This document shows positions 8,495 through 15,813 of a stretch of DNA of 57,933 bases, in pieces; the stretch's first letter is position 1, and the number at the start of each line of letters is the position of its first letter. Under the pieces are notes generated by a model. It searched no databases. It saw nothing but the letters and a program-made list of their open reading frames with translations, and was not told the origin of the DNA. A program made the position numbers and the translations under genes. Origin of the DNA: Mesorhizobium amorphae (lineage in GTDB: Bacteria; Pseudomonadota; Alphaproteobacteria; Rhizobiales; Rhizobiaceae); assembly GCF_014843845.1 (NCBI RefSeq), contig NZ_JHQS01000032.1:1-57933 (forward strand), in the 5' to 3' direction.

Positions 8495-9646
8495 CTACAT
8501 AGACAGCCGACGGATTGCCGTCAGCGCCCGTCGGATCGGCGCGGTTACCTTCCAGGATGTACTGTTTCTTAACGCGGCGATCTCGCCCTGTGCTTTCTGC
8601 AGCGCCTCGCTGGCAGATTTCAGCTCGGCATCGGATGACTTCAATGCCTCACCGGCGGATTTTAGCTCGGCATCGGATGACTTCAATGCCTCACCGGCGG
8701 ATTTTAGCTCGGCTTCGGATGACTTCAGTGATGCGTGAAGCTTTTCTGTCTCCAGCCGGCCATCAGAAACCTCGGATCGCAACCGCTCGATCTCGCCGAC
8801 GTTATCCAGCGCCGAGGCCGTGACGTTCACGAATTGCTCCTGTTTTTCCGTTGCGACTTTCACTTTGTCACCGATACCAAGGTGCGCAACCAATTCAAGG
8901 CTTCCTGAGGGCAATTCGGCAGCGCCGTCGTTCACCTTGAAAATACGGCCTGCGATGTGGCGTCTGTTCTCTTCACGCCCGACGCCTTTGCGGACAATGC
9001 AGATCGAATTGGCGAAGGCCACCTCATCGATGTCAATGTCGATATCGCTCAAGGCCACATTGTAGCGTTCGGCATAGTTCTTCAGCAGGTTGAAATCGGT
9101 GCGACCGTTTCGCCAAAACTCCTTGTTCACCACATCGGCAAGGAGCTTGAAAAACCCCATGGAACTGAGTTCGAGATCAGAACTGCCGCCAAAGCCTTCC
9201 CAATAAGAAGTATGAAGGTCTTCCACCACATAAGCGCCGCCGGGCTTGATGCTGGGAAAATACAGCGCGAATGATTCGATGACATCGCTAACGATATGCG
9301 AGCCGTCGTCCACTATGATATCGAAAGTCGCTGTGTCGGCAAGGATCGCCTCCCTGGTCTCGGCAGAGTTCGCATCTCCGACATAGACAGCTATCCGGTC
9401 ATCCTGAAATGTGAGTTCGCGGCATCTCTCGTCAATGTCACAGCCTAGAATACGCGTGGCGCTCCTAAAATACTTTCCCCAGATTTCCAGGGAGCCGCCG
9501 TTCTGTACGCCTATCTCCAACAGGGTGATCGGCTGCTGCCGATAGCGAGCAAAATGACTGTCGTAGGCGGCAAAATATGTGGTCCACTTGTCGGAGCCCA
9601 GGCCATCATGAGCGTCGAAAATTTCCCGAAGCGTCGGCAGCTCCAT
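8495..9646 (-). CDS. Class I SAM-dependent methyltransferase with coiled-coil tail, 383 aa
   Basis: Residues 1-230 form a Rossmann methyltransferase of the type found in polysaccharide clusters: ITLLEIGVQNGGSLEIW (SAM motif I), ILGCDID (acidic ribose-binding loop), FDIIVDDGSH and GGAYVVEDLH. Residues of about 290-365 are a coiled coil built from near-identical 14-residue repeats (LKSSDAELKSAGEA), and the protein ends with NSTSWKVTAPIRR, a C-terminal motif common in rhizobial glycan enzymes. The open frame runs much further upstream, but the start is set at the ATG preceded by GGGAGAG; the upstream part only shadows the fucosyltransferase gene. It would methylate a sugar or modify the chain end; the substrate is unknown. 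Confidence 0.75.
   Translation of the reverse strand: MELPTLREIFDAHDGLGSDKWTTYFAAYDSHFARYRQQPITLLEIGVQNGGSLEIWGKYFRSATRILGCDIDERCRELTFQDDRIAVYVGDANSAETREAILADTATFDIIVDDGSHIVSDVIESFALYFPSIKPGGAYVVEDLHTSYWEGFGGSSDLELSSMGFFKLLADVVNKEFWRNGRTDFNLLKNYAERYNVALSDIDIDIDEVAFANSICIVRKGVGREENRRHIAGRIFKVNDGAAELPSGSLELVAHLGIGDKVKVATEKQEQFVNVTASALDNVGEIERLRSEVSDGRLETEKLHASLKSSEAELKSAGEALKSSDAELKSAGEALKSSDAELKSASEALQKAQGEIAALRNSTSWKVTAPIRRALTAIRRLSM
8601..8731. repeat. 42-bp tandem repeat in the methyltransferase coiled coil
   Basis: Units begin at 8622, 8664 and 8706 (each starting AGCTCGGC) with a period of exactly 42 bases. The first two units are identical, the third is partial, and a diverged half unit precedes them. 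Each unit codes for one 14-residue, four-turn coiled-coil segment, so changes in copy number would keep the frame and alter tail length. Confidence 0.85.
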
Positions 9647-9976
9647 ATTCTCTCCCGTCTGAGTAAGGGCGACGCTGGGGCGCAAGCCGTGGTCCCGCTT
9701 ACAACCAAAAACCAGGCGCGAAAGCAACCCCCGATCAACTGGACCTAAGCAAGCTGGGCGCTGCAGGGGCCGAACTCTCCCCGCTGAAATGTGCTTGATG
9801 CCGGAAGGATGAACGGGTAACTCCGACGGCCATGCAGCCCCGGCAGACATTCCCGATGACAGACATGCCGCGCGGCCTCGCCGCGGTCTGTGATGCCATC
9901 GCGCAGTGCGTGGACTTGCCGACCGCTGGGCAGCTGTCCCGCGTCCGGCGTGGCGATTTCGGCCGCGGACTCTGAG
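9647..9976. other. Divergent intergenic stretch between methyltransferase and fucosyltransferase
   Basis: About 330 bases separate two divergent starts. The methyltransferase ribosome site is recognisable at its right edge side. I see no convincing gene in either direction; short open frames here have no recognisable motif. Promoters for both genes are expected but no clear -35/-10 pair stands out. Confidence 0.4.
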
Positions 9977-10969
9977 ATGCCGGCCGACGCCACAGAGCCG
10001 CTGATCCTTTTCTACACGACGGTCTTCGGCAAGCCCGTCGACATCGCCTCCATACAGTGCGACCTTCCCGGACGCTGGACATTGGACAAGCGTCGCATTG
10101 CCGAGGCGGCGGCGGTCGTTTTCCACATTCCGGACTATCGCGAGATCGGCGATGCCTGGAAATATCCCGGCCAGTACTGGATCGGCTGGACGATGGAGAG
10201 CCGGCAGAACTACAAGCGCTTCGCCGATCCGAACTACATGCGCCATTTCGACTTCACCATGACGCATGAGCGCCGATCGGACGTCTGGACGCCCTATCTT
10301 CCTCGCGCGTGCTGGTGGGAGGAGGTTCGGGCAAAACCGGTCGCGGCCAAGACCGAAGCGGCTCCGCTCGTGCTTTTCCAATCGGCGCCGCTGAACCATA
10401 GCGGCCGCGTCGACCTGGTGAGCGAGCTTGCCCGCCACATCGGGCTCGATTCCTACGGACGGCATTTCCGCAACCGGACGATCGAAGGCCCCGATCGCGG
10501 CCCGGCGACGAAGATCGCGACCGTTTCGCGCTACAGGTTCTGCCTGGCGCTGGAGAACTCGAGCGAGGCGGATTACGTCACCGAAAAGATTTTCGATGCC
10601 TTCGAGGCCGGCACGGTGCCGGTCTATCTGGGTGCCCCGAATGTCGACGAATACGTGCCGCCGAATTCCTACATCAACGCGGCAGATTTCAGCGATGCGG
10701 CCGATCTGGCGGCATATCTGCGCCATCTGGTCCAAACGCCTGACGCCTACGAGGCCTATTTCGCCTGGCGCTCGCAGCCGCTGCCCGAGCGCCTTGTCGC
10801 GCGCCTGGAAGAGGCGGAAGCATCCGGGTTCTGCCGGTTGATGGAGCTCGTGCATCGACAGATGCAGCGCCGTCCCGCCCCACAAGCGGGGCGGCCCCGG
10901 CTTCCCTTCGGCTTGCGGTCCTATGTCAGGACGCGGCTGCGCAAATGGCAGAAGAAGGTTCCAGCCTGA
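9977..10969 (+). CDS. GT10 alpha-1,3/4-fucosyltransferase, 330 aa
   Basis: The C-terminal half has the GT10 signature FCLALENSSEADYVTEK followed by AGTVPVYLGAP, the GDP-fucose-binding core of alpha-1,3/4-fucosyltransferases. The N-terminal half is a typical GT-B acceptor domain (ILFYTTVFGKP, then YWIGWTMESRQNY). The C-terminal 40 residues are basic (RTRLRKWQKK), suggesting association with the membrane. The start was set at MPADATEP because the upstream in-frame extension has no homology-like character; no strong ribosome site is visible, so the start is uncertain. The enzyme would add fucose to a surface glycan such as O-antigen. It points towards the lysis cassette, opposite to the other three glycan genes. 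Confidence 0.85.
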   Translation: MPADATEPLILFYTTVFGKPVDIASIQCDLPGRWTLDKRRIAEAAAVVFHIPDYREIGDAWKYPGQYWIGWTMESRQNYKRFADPNYMRHFDFTMTHERRSDVWTPYLPRACWWEEVRAKPVAAKTEAAPLVLFQSAPLNHSGRVDLVSELARHIGLDSYGRHFRNRTIEGPDRGPATKIATVSRYRFCLALENSSEADYVTEKIFDAFEAGTVPVYLGAPNVDEYVPPNSYINAADFSDAADLAAYLRHLVQTPDAYEAYFAWRSQPLPERLVARLEEAEASGFCRLMELVHRQMQRRPAPQAGRPRLPFGLRSYVRTRLRKWQKKVPA

Positions 10970-11019
10970 GGGCGGCGAAGATATCGGCGTAAGGTTTCGC
11001 CTTGCCGGCGACTTGTCCG

Positions 11020-11256
11020 CTAGCGCGCGTCGTAGTTGAAGGGATTGAGGCGACGCGCTTCAAGCGGCTGCCTGCGGGCTGTGTCGCCGGTGCCCGTGCA
11101 TTCCGAGCAGTGGACAGTCGTACCGGGGCATATGTGGCGATGCGTGCCTGCGGGACAGCAATGGCCGTTCGAGGCGCGCCATCGCGGACACTCGAAAATC
11201 CTGCCGGTGCCGCCGCAGCCCTGGCACTCGCCCGCTTCGGAAGATAACAAACTCAT
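11020..11256 (-). CDS. Small DnaJ-type cysteine-motif protein, 78 aa
   Basis: The product contains two DnaJ zinc-finger-like motifs, CQGCGGTG (near residue 12) and CSECTGTG (near residue 50), plus further Cys and His residues between them (CCPAGTHRHICPG), so it probably binds zinc. There is no J-domain. It ends NPFNYDAR. The start is the ATG at 11256 with only a weak ribosome site. It lies on the minus strand between fucosyltransferase and endolysin. The regular Cys spacing argues against a chance frame. Function is unknown. Confidence 0.55.
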   Translation of the reverse strand: MSLLSSEAGECQGCGGTGRIFECPRWRASNGHCCPAGTHRHICPGTTVHCSECTGTGDTARRQPLEARRLNPFNYDAR

Positions 11257-11501
11257 TTCGCCCAAACCCGGCGCTGTCTCCCAAGCGCCAATCCCCAAGC
11301 CGACACTGCGACGAGCCCCACTCGCCGGTGGTCAAGCTTAGGGAAGGGTAATTAAGGTTTCTCTAAAACACCAATTCTTTTCTGCGGCCCCGGCCGGAAA
11401 TCCACCGCTTGGCGTGGCGCCTATCGAACAGCGCGTTTGCCAACCATTTTCGGCCACCACTGCGCGACCATTTCTTCCCCCGCAACCTCAAGAGGTTTTC
11501 T

Positions 11502-12182
11502 ATGGACCGCAACTTTGCGCGGGCGCTTGCGCTCGTCTTGAAATCCGAAGGCGGCTGGTCGGACAATCCGGCCGATCCGGGTGGTGCCACCATGAAGGGC
11601 GTCACGCTTGCCAATTTCCGCCGCTATGTGAAAGCGGATGCCACCAGGGCCGACCTCAGGAAGATCAGCGACGAGCAGATCGGCACCGTCTATCGACGCT
11701 TCTACTGGGATGCCGTTGCCGGTGCCGAGCTTCCGGGCGGCCTCGACTACGCGGTGTTCGATTTTGCTGTGAACAGCGGGCCGGGCAGGGCGGCGAAATA
11801 CCTGCAGGCGATCGTCGGTGCCACCCAGGACGGCAGGATCGGCCCGGCGACGCTGAGCGCCGTGCAGGCGAGACCCGCCGGCGCAGTCATCGACGCGCTC
11901 TGCGATGCCCGGCTGGCCTTCCTGAAGCGGCTGCCGACCTGGCCGACCTTCGGCAGGGGCTGGAGCGAGCGGATCGGCTCGGTTCGCACGCAGGCGCTGT
12001 TGCTTTCGGCGGCCGCGCCGCCTCCAGATCCGTCTCCGGCAGCCCCGCGGGCCCAGCCATCGGACGCTTCGCCGGCGCCTGCTGCTGCTCAGGCTATCCC
12101 GACCGCGCCTGGCGGGCGCAATGCGTTCTGGCGCCTGGTTTCGGCGATTTTCAAACTCATCCTTGGAGGCAAGCCAGCATGA
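11502..12182 (+). CDS. Endolysin, GH108 N-acetylmuramidase type, 226 aa
   Basis: The N-terminus FARALALVLKSEGGWSDNP with DPGG and KGVT downstream is the GH108 lysozyme-like pattern, with the catalytic Glu at residue 16. Residues 95-165 (YLQAIVGATQDGRIGPAT) match the peptidoglycan-binding domain usually fused to it. Residues 165-205 are a Pro/Ala-rich linker and the final 20 residues are hydrophobic with a basic end (FWRLVSAIFKLILGG), possibly a membrane anchor. It cleaves peptidoglycan for lysis or virion release. An AGAGGT ribosome site precedes the ATG. The stop overlaps the next start (ATGA), so the lysis genes are probably coupled. No export signal is visible, so a holin is expected. Confidence 0.85.
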   Translation: MDRNFARALALVLKSEGGWSDNPADPGGATMKGVTLANFRRYVKADATRADLRKISDEQIGTVYRRFYWDAVAGAELPGGLDYAVFDFAVNSGPGRAAKYLQAIVGATQDGRIGPATLSAVQARPAGAVIDALCDARLAFLKRLPTWPTFGRGWSERIGSVRTQALLLSAAAPPPDPSPAAPRAQPSDASPAPAAAQAIPTAPGGRNAFWRLVSAIFKLILGGKPA

Positions 12183-12382
12183 TTGCCGTCATCATCCGCA
12201 TTGCGCTGCGCTACGGCGCCGGCGTCCTCGTCGCCCGTGGCCTGCTTGGCGCCGGCGATGCCGCCGCCCTGTCCGGTGATCCCGACATCCAGATGGCACT
12301 CGAGACCGGCGTCGGCCTGGCGCTCAGCGCCGCAACCGAAGCCTGGTACGTGCTGGCGCGAAAATTCCACTGGTCGAAGTGA
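12179..12382 (+). CDS. Small membrane protein of the lysis cassette, 67 aa
   Basis: It starts inside the endolysin stop (ATGA overlap). It has two hydrophobic stretches, residues 1-25 (MIAVIIRIALRYGAGVLVA) and 38-58, separated by an acidic turn (SGDPDIQ), and a basic end (RKFHWSK). That is compatible with a two-helix holin-like or accessory protein. I do not recognise a named family. Confidence 0.6.
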   Translation: MIAVIIRIALRYGAGVLVARGLLGAGDAAALSGDPDIQMALETGVGLALSAATEAWYVLARKFHWSK

Positions 12383-12394
12383 GGGGACGCGAAA

Positions 12395-12493
12395 ATGGTC
12401 GAGATCTTCACCGAGCTCATCCGCCAGGCGCTGCCCTGGGCTATCGGCGCGCTGCTCGTCGCCGGCGCGCTCGTCGTGTGGTGGCTGTCATGA
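12395..12493 (+). CDS. Single-helix membrane peptide of the lysis cassette, 32 aa
   Basis: A 32-residue frame with a good ribosome site (GAGGGGA) and one transmembrane helix (ALPWAIGALLVAGALVVWWL). Its TGA overlaps the next ATG by four bases (ATGA). The tight packing and ribosome site support a real peptide, perhaps a pinholin-like or regulatory lysis protein; this role is inference. Confidence 0.5.
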   Translation: MVEIFTELIRQALPWAIGALLVAGALVVWWLS

Positions 12494-12729
12494 CGGCATT
12501 GCTCTCCTTCTTCCTCGGCAACCCGACGATATCCGCTCTGCTGGCGTCGGTGGTTGCCGCACTTGGCTGGGGTCTCCGCCAGCGGCTGGCCGGCGCCAGT
12601 GCCGAGCGCGCCCGGCAGGCGGCCAAGGAGGCTGCGGCGCGCGACATCGCCAGCCGGATCGACAACGATATCGGCGCGCTGGGCGCCGACACAGTCCGAA
12701 AGGAGCTGAAATCATGGGCAAGGGACTGA
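12490..12729 (+). CDS. Candidate inner-membrane spanin (i-spanin-like), 79 aa
   Basis: Residues 8-28 form a transmembrane helix (NPTISALLASVVAALGWG) followed by a charged coiled-coil-like region (RLAGASAERARQAAKEAAAR) to the C-terminus. One N-terminal membrane helix plus a periplasmic coiled coil is the layout of i-spanins such as Rz. The downstream gene, which overlaps by 16 bases, codes for a small lipoprotein, the layout of Rz/Rz1 pairs. Spanins fuse inner and outer membranes at the last step of lysis. The protein is shorter than Rz, so the call is tentative. Confidence 0.5.
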   Translation: MTALLSFFLGNPTISALLASVVAALGWGLRQRLAGASAERARQAAKEAAARDIASRIDNDIGALGADTVRKELKSWARD

Positions 12730-12917
12730 TCCTCGCACTGCCGGTGCTTGTCGCGTTTGTCGTCGCCGGCTGCACGACCGCCTCGAGCGGCTTCTGCGCA
12801 GTCTCTTTGCCGCTGCGCCTGTCGGCCAAGGCTGTCGACGCGTTGTCCGACCAGGAGGCGAGGGCGCTGCTTTCGCACAATCGCAAGGGCCAAAAGCTCT
12901 GTGGCTGGAGGCCGTGA
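12714..12917 (+). CDS. Small phage lipoprotein, candidate o-spanin, 67 aa
   Basis: A signal peptide with lipobox (MGKGLILALPVLVAFVVAGC) would give lipidation at Cys20. The mature part contains SLPLRLSAKAVDALSD and ends HNRKGQKLCGW, a pattern I associate with small phage proteins located next to lysis genes. The start overlaps the upstream candidate i-spanin, as in Rz/Rz1. It lacks an obvious Pro-rich stretch typical of Rz1, so another envelope role is possible. Confidence 0.55.
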   Translation: MGKGLILALPVLVAFVVAGCTTASSGFCAVSLPLRLSAKAVDALSDQEARALLSHNRKGQKLCGWRP

Positions 12918-13243
12918 TGCACGAGCTGTTCGATCTCCTCGGCATCAAGGGGCCGGTGGTGGCCGCCGGCCTTGCCGGCGGCGTGCTCAGGGCGCTGTCG
13001 CGCCATCGCTACAAGCTGCGCGAGATGGTCGCCTCGCCGATCTGCGGCGCGCTGGCGGCAGCCTATCTCACGCTGCCGGTCGTATCGTATTTCAAGGCCA
13101 CCGGCCTGCCGATCCCCGATCCGGCCGACGACACCACCACGCTCGCCGCCGCCTTCCTCATCGGCGTCTCGGCGATGTGGATCTCCGACATCCTCTTCGA
13201 GGTCATCGTGCGAAGGTTCAAGGCGGCGGCCAGGGAGGAGTGA
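12917..13243 (+). CDS. Holin-like phage membrane protein, 108 aa
   Basis: It has two or three hydrophobic segments (residues 10-27 [11 protein letters not shown], 38-60 [20 protein letters not shown] and 75-97 [20 protein letters not shown]) and a basic C-terminus. Size and topology fit class I/III phage holins (LydA-like), which permeabilise the inner membrane for the endolysin. Its ATG overlaps the preceding stop; a GTG one codon upstream is an alternative start. It is the last gene of the element, and nothing phage-like follows. Confidence 0.6.
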   Translation: MHELFDLLGIKGPVVAAGLAGGVLRALSRHRYKLREMVASPICGALAAAYLTLPVVSYFKATGLPIPDPADDTTTLAAAFLIGVSAMWISDILFEVIVRRFKAAAREE

Positions 13244-13293
13244 CACGCGCGTCGATGGCATTCACGACTGGACGAATGCAGCGACAATGCCCA

Positions 13294-13316
13294 CCTTAGG
13301 GGAAATCCTAAGGAGA
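13294..13316 (+). promoter_or_regulatory. Hairpin covering the msrA ribosome site
   Basis: CCTTAGG at 13294 and CCTAAGG at 13307 form a perfect seven-base-pair stem with a GGAAAT loop. The 3' arm includes the start of the msrA Shine-Dalgarno (AAGGAG), so folding would mask it. This could tune translation; regulatory function is inference. Confidence 0.45.
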
Positions 13317-13322
13317 CATGGT

Positions 13323-13841
13323 ATGGCGACTTCCACCGAACGCGCAGTCCTTGCCGGCGGCTGCTTCTGGGGCATGCAGGACCTGATACGGCGCTATCCC
13401 GGCGTGATCTCGACCCGCGTCGGCTACAGCGGCGGCGACGTGCCCAACGCCACCTACCGCAACCACGGCAGCCATGCCGAGGCGATCGAGATCATTTTCG
13501 ATCCCGCCCGGATCGACTTCCGGACCCTGCTCGAATTCTTCTTCCAGATCCATGATCCGACAACCAGGAATCGCCAAGGCAATGATGTCGGCATGAGCTA
13601 CCGTTCGGCGATCTTCTACACCAGTGACGAACAGCGGCGCATTGCCGACGACACCATCGCCGACGTCGATGCCTCGGGGCTGTGGCCGGGCAAGGTCGCC
13701 ACCGAAGTCGCACCCGTGGGTGACTTCTGGGAGGCCGAGCCAGAGCATCAGGACTATCTGGAGAAGTATCCCAACGGCTATACCTGCCATTTCGTCAGAC
13801 CGGGCTGGAAGCTTCCGGTTCGTGAAAAGGCCGCTTCATAG
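13323..13841 (+). CDS. msrA: Peptide methionine-(S)-S-oxide reductase MsrA, 172 aa
   Basis: GGCFWGMQ at residues 12-19 contains the catalytic Cys14 of MsrA, and RVGYSGG, HAEAIEI and YRSAIFY match the conserved fold. The enzyme reduces S-methionine sulfoxide in proteins using thioredoxin, repairing oxidative damage in the cytoplasm. Length is normal. No MsrB domain is fused. The start at 13323 follows AAGGAGA by seven bases; an out-of-frame ATG just upstream is not used. It is the first chromosomal gene after the phage lysis cassette. Confidence 0.93.
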   Translation: MATSTERAVLAGGCFWGMQDLIRRYPGVISTRVGYSGGDVPNATYRNHGSHAEAIEIIFDPARIDFRTLLEFFFQIHDPTTRNRQGNDVGMSYRSAIFYTSDEQRRIADDTIADVDASGLWPGKVATEVAPVGDFWEAEPEHQDYLEKYPNGYTCHFVRPGWKLPVREKAAS

Positions 13842-13959
13842 GCCCGATCGGCGCGCGGCGAATTTCCCTGCCAGCGCCGGAACATTAGACGACGCTAAGA
13901 GTTCTTTTTCCGGCAGCGCGCAACGGTATGCTGCCTCATCGGGACCGGCATCCCGGTCG

Positions 13960-13987
13960 GCCCGCGTCTTCTGCGAGAGGCGCGGGC
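13960..13987. repeat. Stem-loop downstream of msrA
   Basis: GCCCGCG and CGCGGGC form a seven-base-pair stem, with an inner TCT/AGA pairing. Only a weak T-rich tail follows (TTGCTCTG), so it may be a weak msrA terminator or an RNA stability element. Confidence 0.45.
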
Positions 13988-14037
13988 TTGCTCTGTGTCG
14001 ACGATAAGATTCCGACAACCGATATCACCAGGATCCC

Positions 14038-14070
14038 GCCCGTCGTGCTGAAAGGCACGGCGGGCTTTTT
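14038..14070 (+). terminator. Intrinsic terminator
   Basis: GCCCGTCGTGC pairs with GCACGGCGGGC (one G-T pair) and is followed by five T. It lies about 200 bases after msrA and probably ends the msrA transcript or an unrecognised small RNA between the two hairpins. The remaining 13842-14136 gap holds no gene that I can see. Confidence 0.7.
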
Positions 14071-14136
14071 GCGTTTCAGGGGTTCGGCAACGCTCCGCGT
14101 CCGCACCGGACTGCTCGCCCGGATACGCCGTCGGCC

Positions 14137-14331
14137 TCAGCCTTTGGCTCGGCGGCTTTCGGTCTCGTGGCTGCCGATCCAGTGCGCGCGGATGCGGTCG
14201 CTGGTTTCAAGGTAAGCCATGTCGATCAGATAGGTCAGCAGCTTCTCGCCATCGGCCTCGGCCTTCTGGCGCAATTCCCGCAATATTCCCTGCGCGAACT
14301 GCAGGTTTTCCATTTTGCTAGGCTGGTCCAT
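14137..14331 (-). CDS. Small conserved-looking hypothetical protein, 64 aa
   Basis: This helical, soluble protein starts MDQPSKMENLQFAQGILREL, continues LLTYLIDMAYLETSDRIRAH and ends in a basic tail. The ATG at 14331 follows a G-rich ribosome site, and a second in-frame ATG lies six codons later. I recall similar small proteins in rhizobia, but no function is known to me. It faces away from the 101-residue hypothetical gene at 14463, leaving about 130 bases for promoters. Confidence 0.6.
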   Translation of the reverse strand: MDQPSKMENLQFAQGILRELRQKAEADGEKLLTYLIDMAYLETSDRIRAHWIGSHETESRRAKG

Positions 14332-14462
14332 CGGTGCCCCCAAAGTCTGCAAATGAATTCTGGCTGACTGTGCTTGCATGAAGATTGTAGTGGAACTAAC
14401 GGCGAAGCTGTACTCGGTTGCAACAGCGGCTGATCAGCGAAGCTGTTGGACATTTTTCGGAA

Positions 14463-14768
14463 ATGTCGATATTTTGCGCGACCAATCGGACCGCGACCAT
14501 GCACGAAGACGAGGGCAGCACTCCCGACAAGTTGCAGGCCATGCTGGATGCGATCGCCAGAAGCGGTAACTCGACTCAGAGTGCGCAGGCCGATGTCGGC
14601 AAGCTGAAGGCGGATGCCGCTACAGCAGCCGCGGTGTTGGTCGAAATTTACGGCGACACGGCCCTGGAACGTGCCAGGCTGCTGGAGAGCCGCTCGCCCC
14701 AGTCCCATTTCGCTCGCATGGTGACCGCCGAGGTCAGCAGGCACGGCAAGGTCCCGCCCAGAAGCTAG
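14463..14768 (+). CDS. Hypothetical protein, 101 aa
   Basis: The soluble, Ala-rich protein contains DKLQAMLDAIARSGNS and a likely helical pair (AQADVGKLKADAATAAAVLVE). No motif is recognised. Alternative starts are 14418 and 14499 (MHEDEGSTP); no ribosome site decides between them. It converges on the PAS gene with 11 bases between stops. Confidence 0.45.
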   Translation: MSIFCATNRTATMHEDEGSTPDKLQAMLDAIARSGNSTQSAQADVGKLKADAATAAAVLVEIYGDTALERARLLESRSPQSHFARMVTAEVSRHGKVPPRS

Positions 14769-14779
14769 CAAGGTTTGCG

Positions 14780-15328
14780 CTAGGACGATTTGCGCCTCCT
14801 TGATCCGCCGCCGCCAAGGCGTTGCTGCACTTCGTCCTGGGCATTGTCCAGAAGATAGCCGAGCAGATCCTGCCCGATCGATTGCGAAATTTCCTTGGCC
14901 TGCTCGATAAGGCTGTGGATCTCGCGCAGCGAGGCCTCCTCGCTATCGGCTTCCCGCGTGAGGTCGACGAACCAGCCGGGATACAGAGCCGCTTCCCCGA
15001 GATTGTCGACATAGCACTGGCCAACGGACAGGATCTTGCGAAGTCCCATCTTTTCCGAGCGCACCATGTAGACCTCGCGGAAGCTCGATGTCCGCTCAAC
15101 CGCCCTGCGGATCGCCGTATGGACCCTCAGGCGATCCTCGGCCTCGATGCTTTGCATGCATCTTTCGAGCGATGCGCCATGGGAAAATTCTTCAAGCGTC
15201 AGCCCGAAATAGTCGGAAAGATTGGCGTCACCGTAGACCCGGTCACGCTTGATGTCCCAGGTCCAGAACCCATCGATCGGTGGATATCGCCGATGAACTC
15301 CGCGACCACGTTCAGGTGCCGACTCCAT
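14780..15328 (-). CDS. PAS-domain sensor-like protein, 182 aa
   Basis: Residues 15-125 read as a single PAS/PAC domain: GFWTWDIKRDRVYGD (start of the PAS core), LSDYFGLTLEEF and the PAC part FREVYMVRSEKMGLRKI ending in PGWFVDLTRE. The C-terminal 50 residues form an amphipathic helix with a basic Gly-rich end. There is no kinase, GGDEF or HTH domain, so it would sense a ligand or redox state and act through a partner. The start was taken at MESAPERG; the longer open frame lies in AT-rich sequence without coding character. Confidence 0.75.
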   Translation of the reverse strand: MESAPERGRGVHRRYPPIDGFWTWDIKRDRVYGDANLSDYFGLTLEEFSHGASLERCMQSIEAEDRLRVHTAIRRAVERTSSFREVYMVRSEKMGLRKILSVGQCYVDNLGEAALYPGWFVDLTREADSEEASLREIHSLIEQAKEISQSIGQDLLGYLLDNAQDEVQQRLGGGGSRRRKSS

Positions 15329-15813
15329 GAAAACCGCCCCGTTCGGTTTCAAGATTCGCAACACTATGTAGCAAAATCCGAAAGAAACAAAGGTGGCCTT
15401 TTGTACAAGCCCAGCAAGACTCTCCACGCCAACTCGACCACGTACTTGAGTAGGATAGTTGACATATCCAGAGATATGAACCCGGGAGAATTTTCTTTCA
15501 TTAAAAGAATATATGATCTGGTAGCGCAACCACAACTTGGTACTTCACCAGATAACCAAAACGCTTGAGTCGCAAAATAATACTAAAAGTTGTATGAATC
15601 GCCGGTCAAGAATAGGTTCAGGCATTCTTAGGTTTTACGAGGCCGACGCGGCAATGCTGGAAGTGTTGCCTGAGCCGCGCCGGCCAAAGCGGGTTCCAAA
15701 GGTCCACCGCAAGATGATTCTTAGCCGACCATCGCCACCTCGGCAAAGCGACCGCCGGTTGCAAAATGCGGCACCGGCCTGCCGTGCTCGGTTAGAGGGG
15801 CCGCTGCTGCACG
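15329..15813. other. AT-rich intergenic region upstream of the PAS gene
   Basis: About 485 bases. The part from 15360 to 15620 is clearly more A+T-rich than the surroundings, with runs such as TTTTCTTTCATTAAAAG. It probably holds the PAS-gene promoter. I see no gene with a credible start and composition, and no tRNA. Confidence 0.4.

Noticed and set aside
9647..10885. Long N-terminal extension of the methyltransferase frame
   Set aside because: It is antisense to the GT10 gene and reads as Arg/Gly/Ala noise; the methyltransferase fold begins at 9646.
13244..13322. Possible phage attachment site or tRNA at the right end of the element
   Set aside because: No tRNA-like cloverleaf and no direct repeat that can be paired inside this window; the left end is outside.
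14038..14070. Small RNA ending at this terminator
   Set aside because: The hairpin is clear, but no separate promoter is recognisable after msrA, so I list only the terminator.
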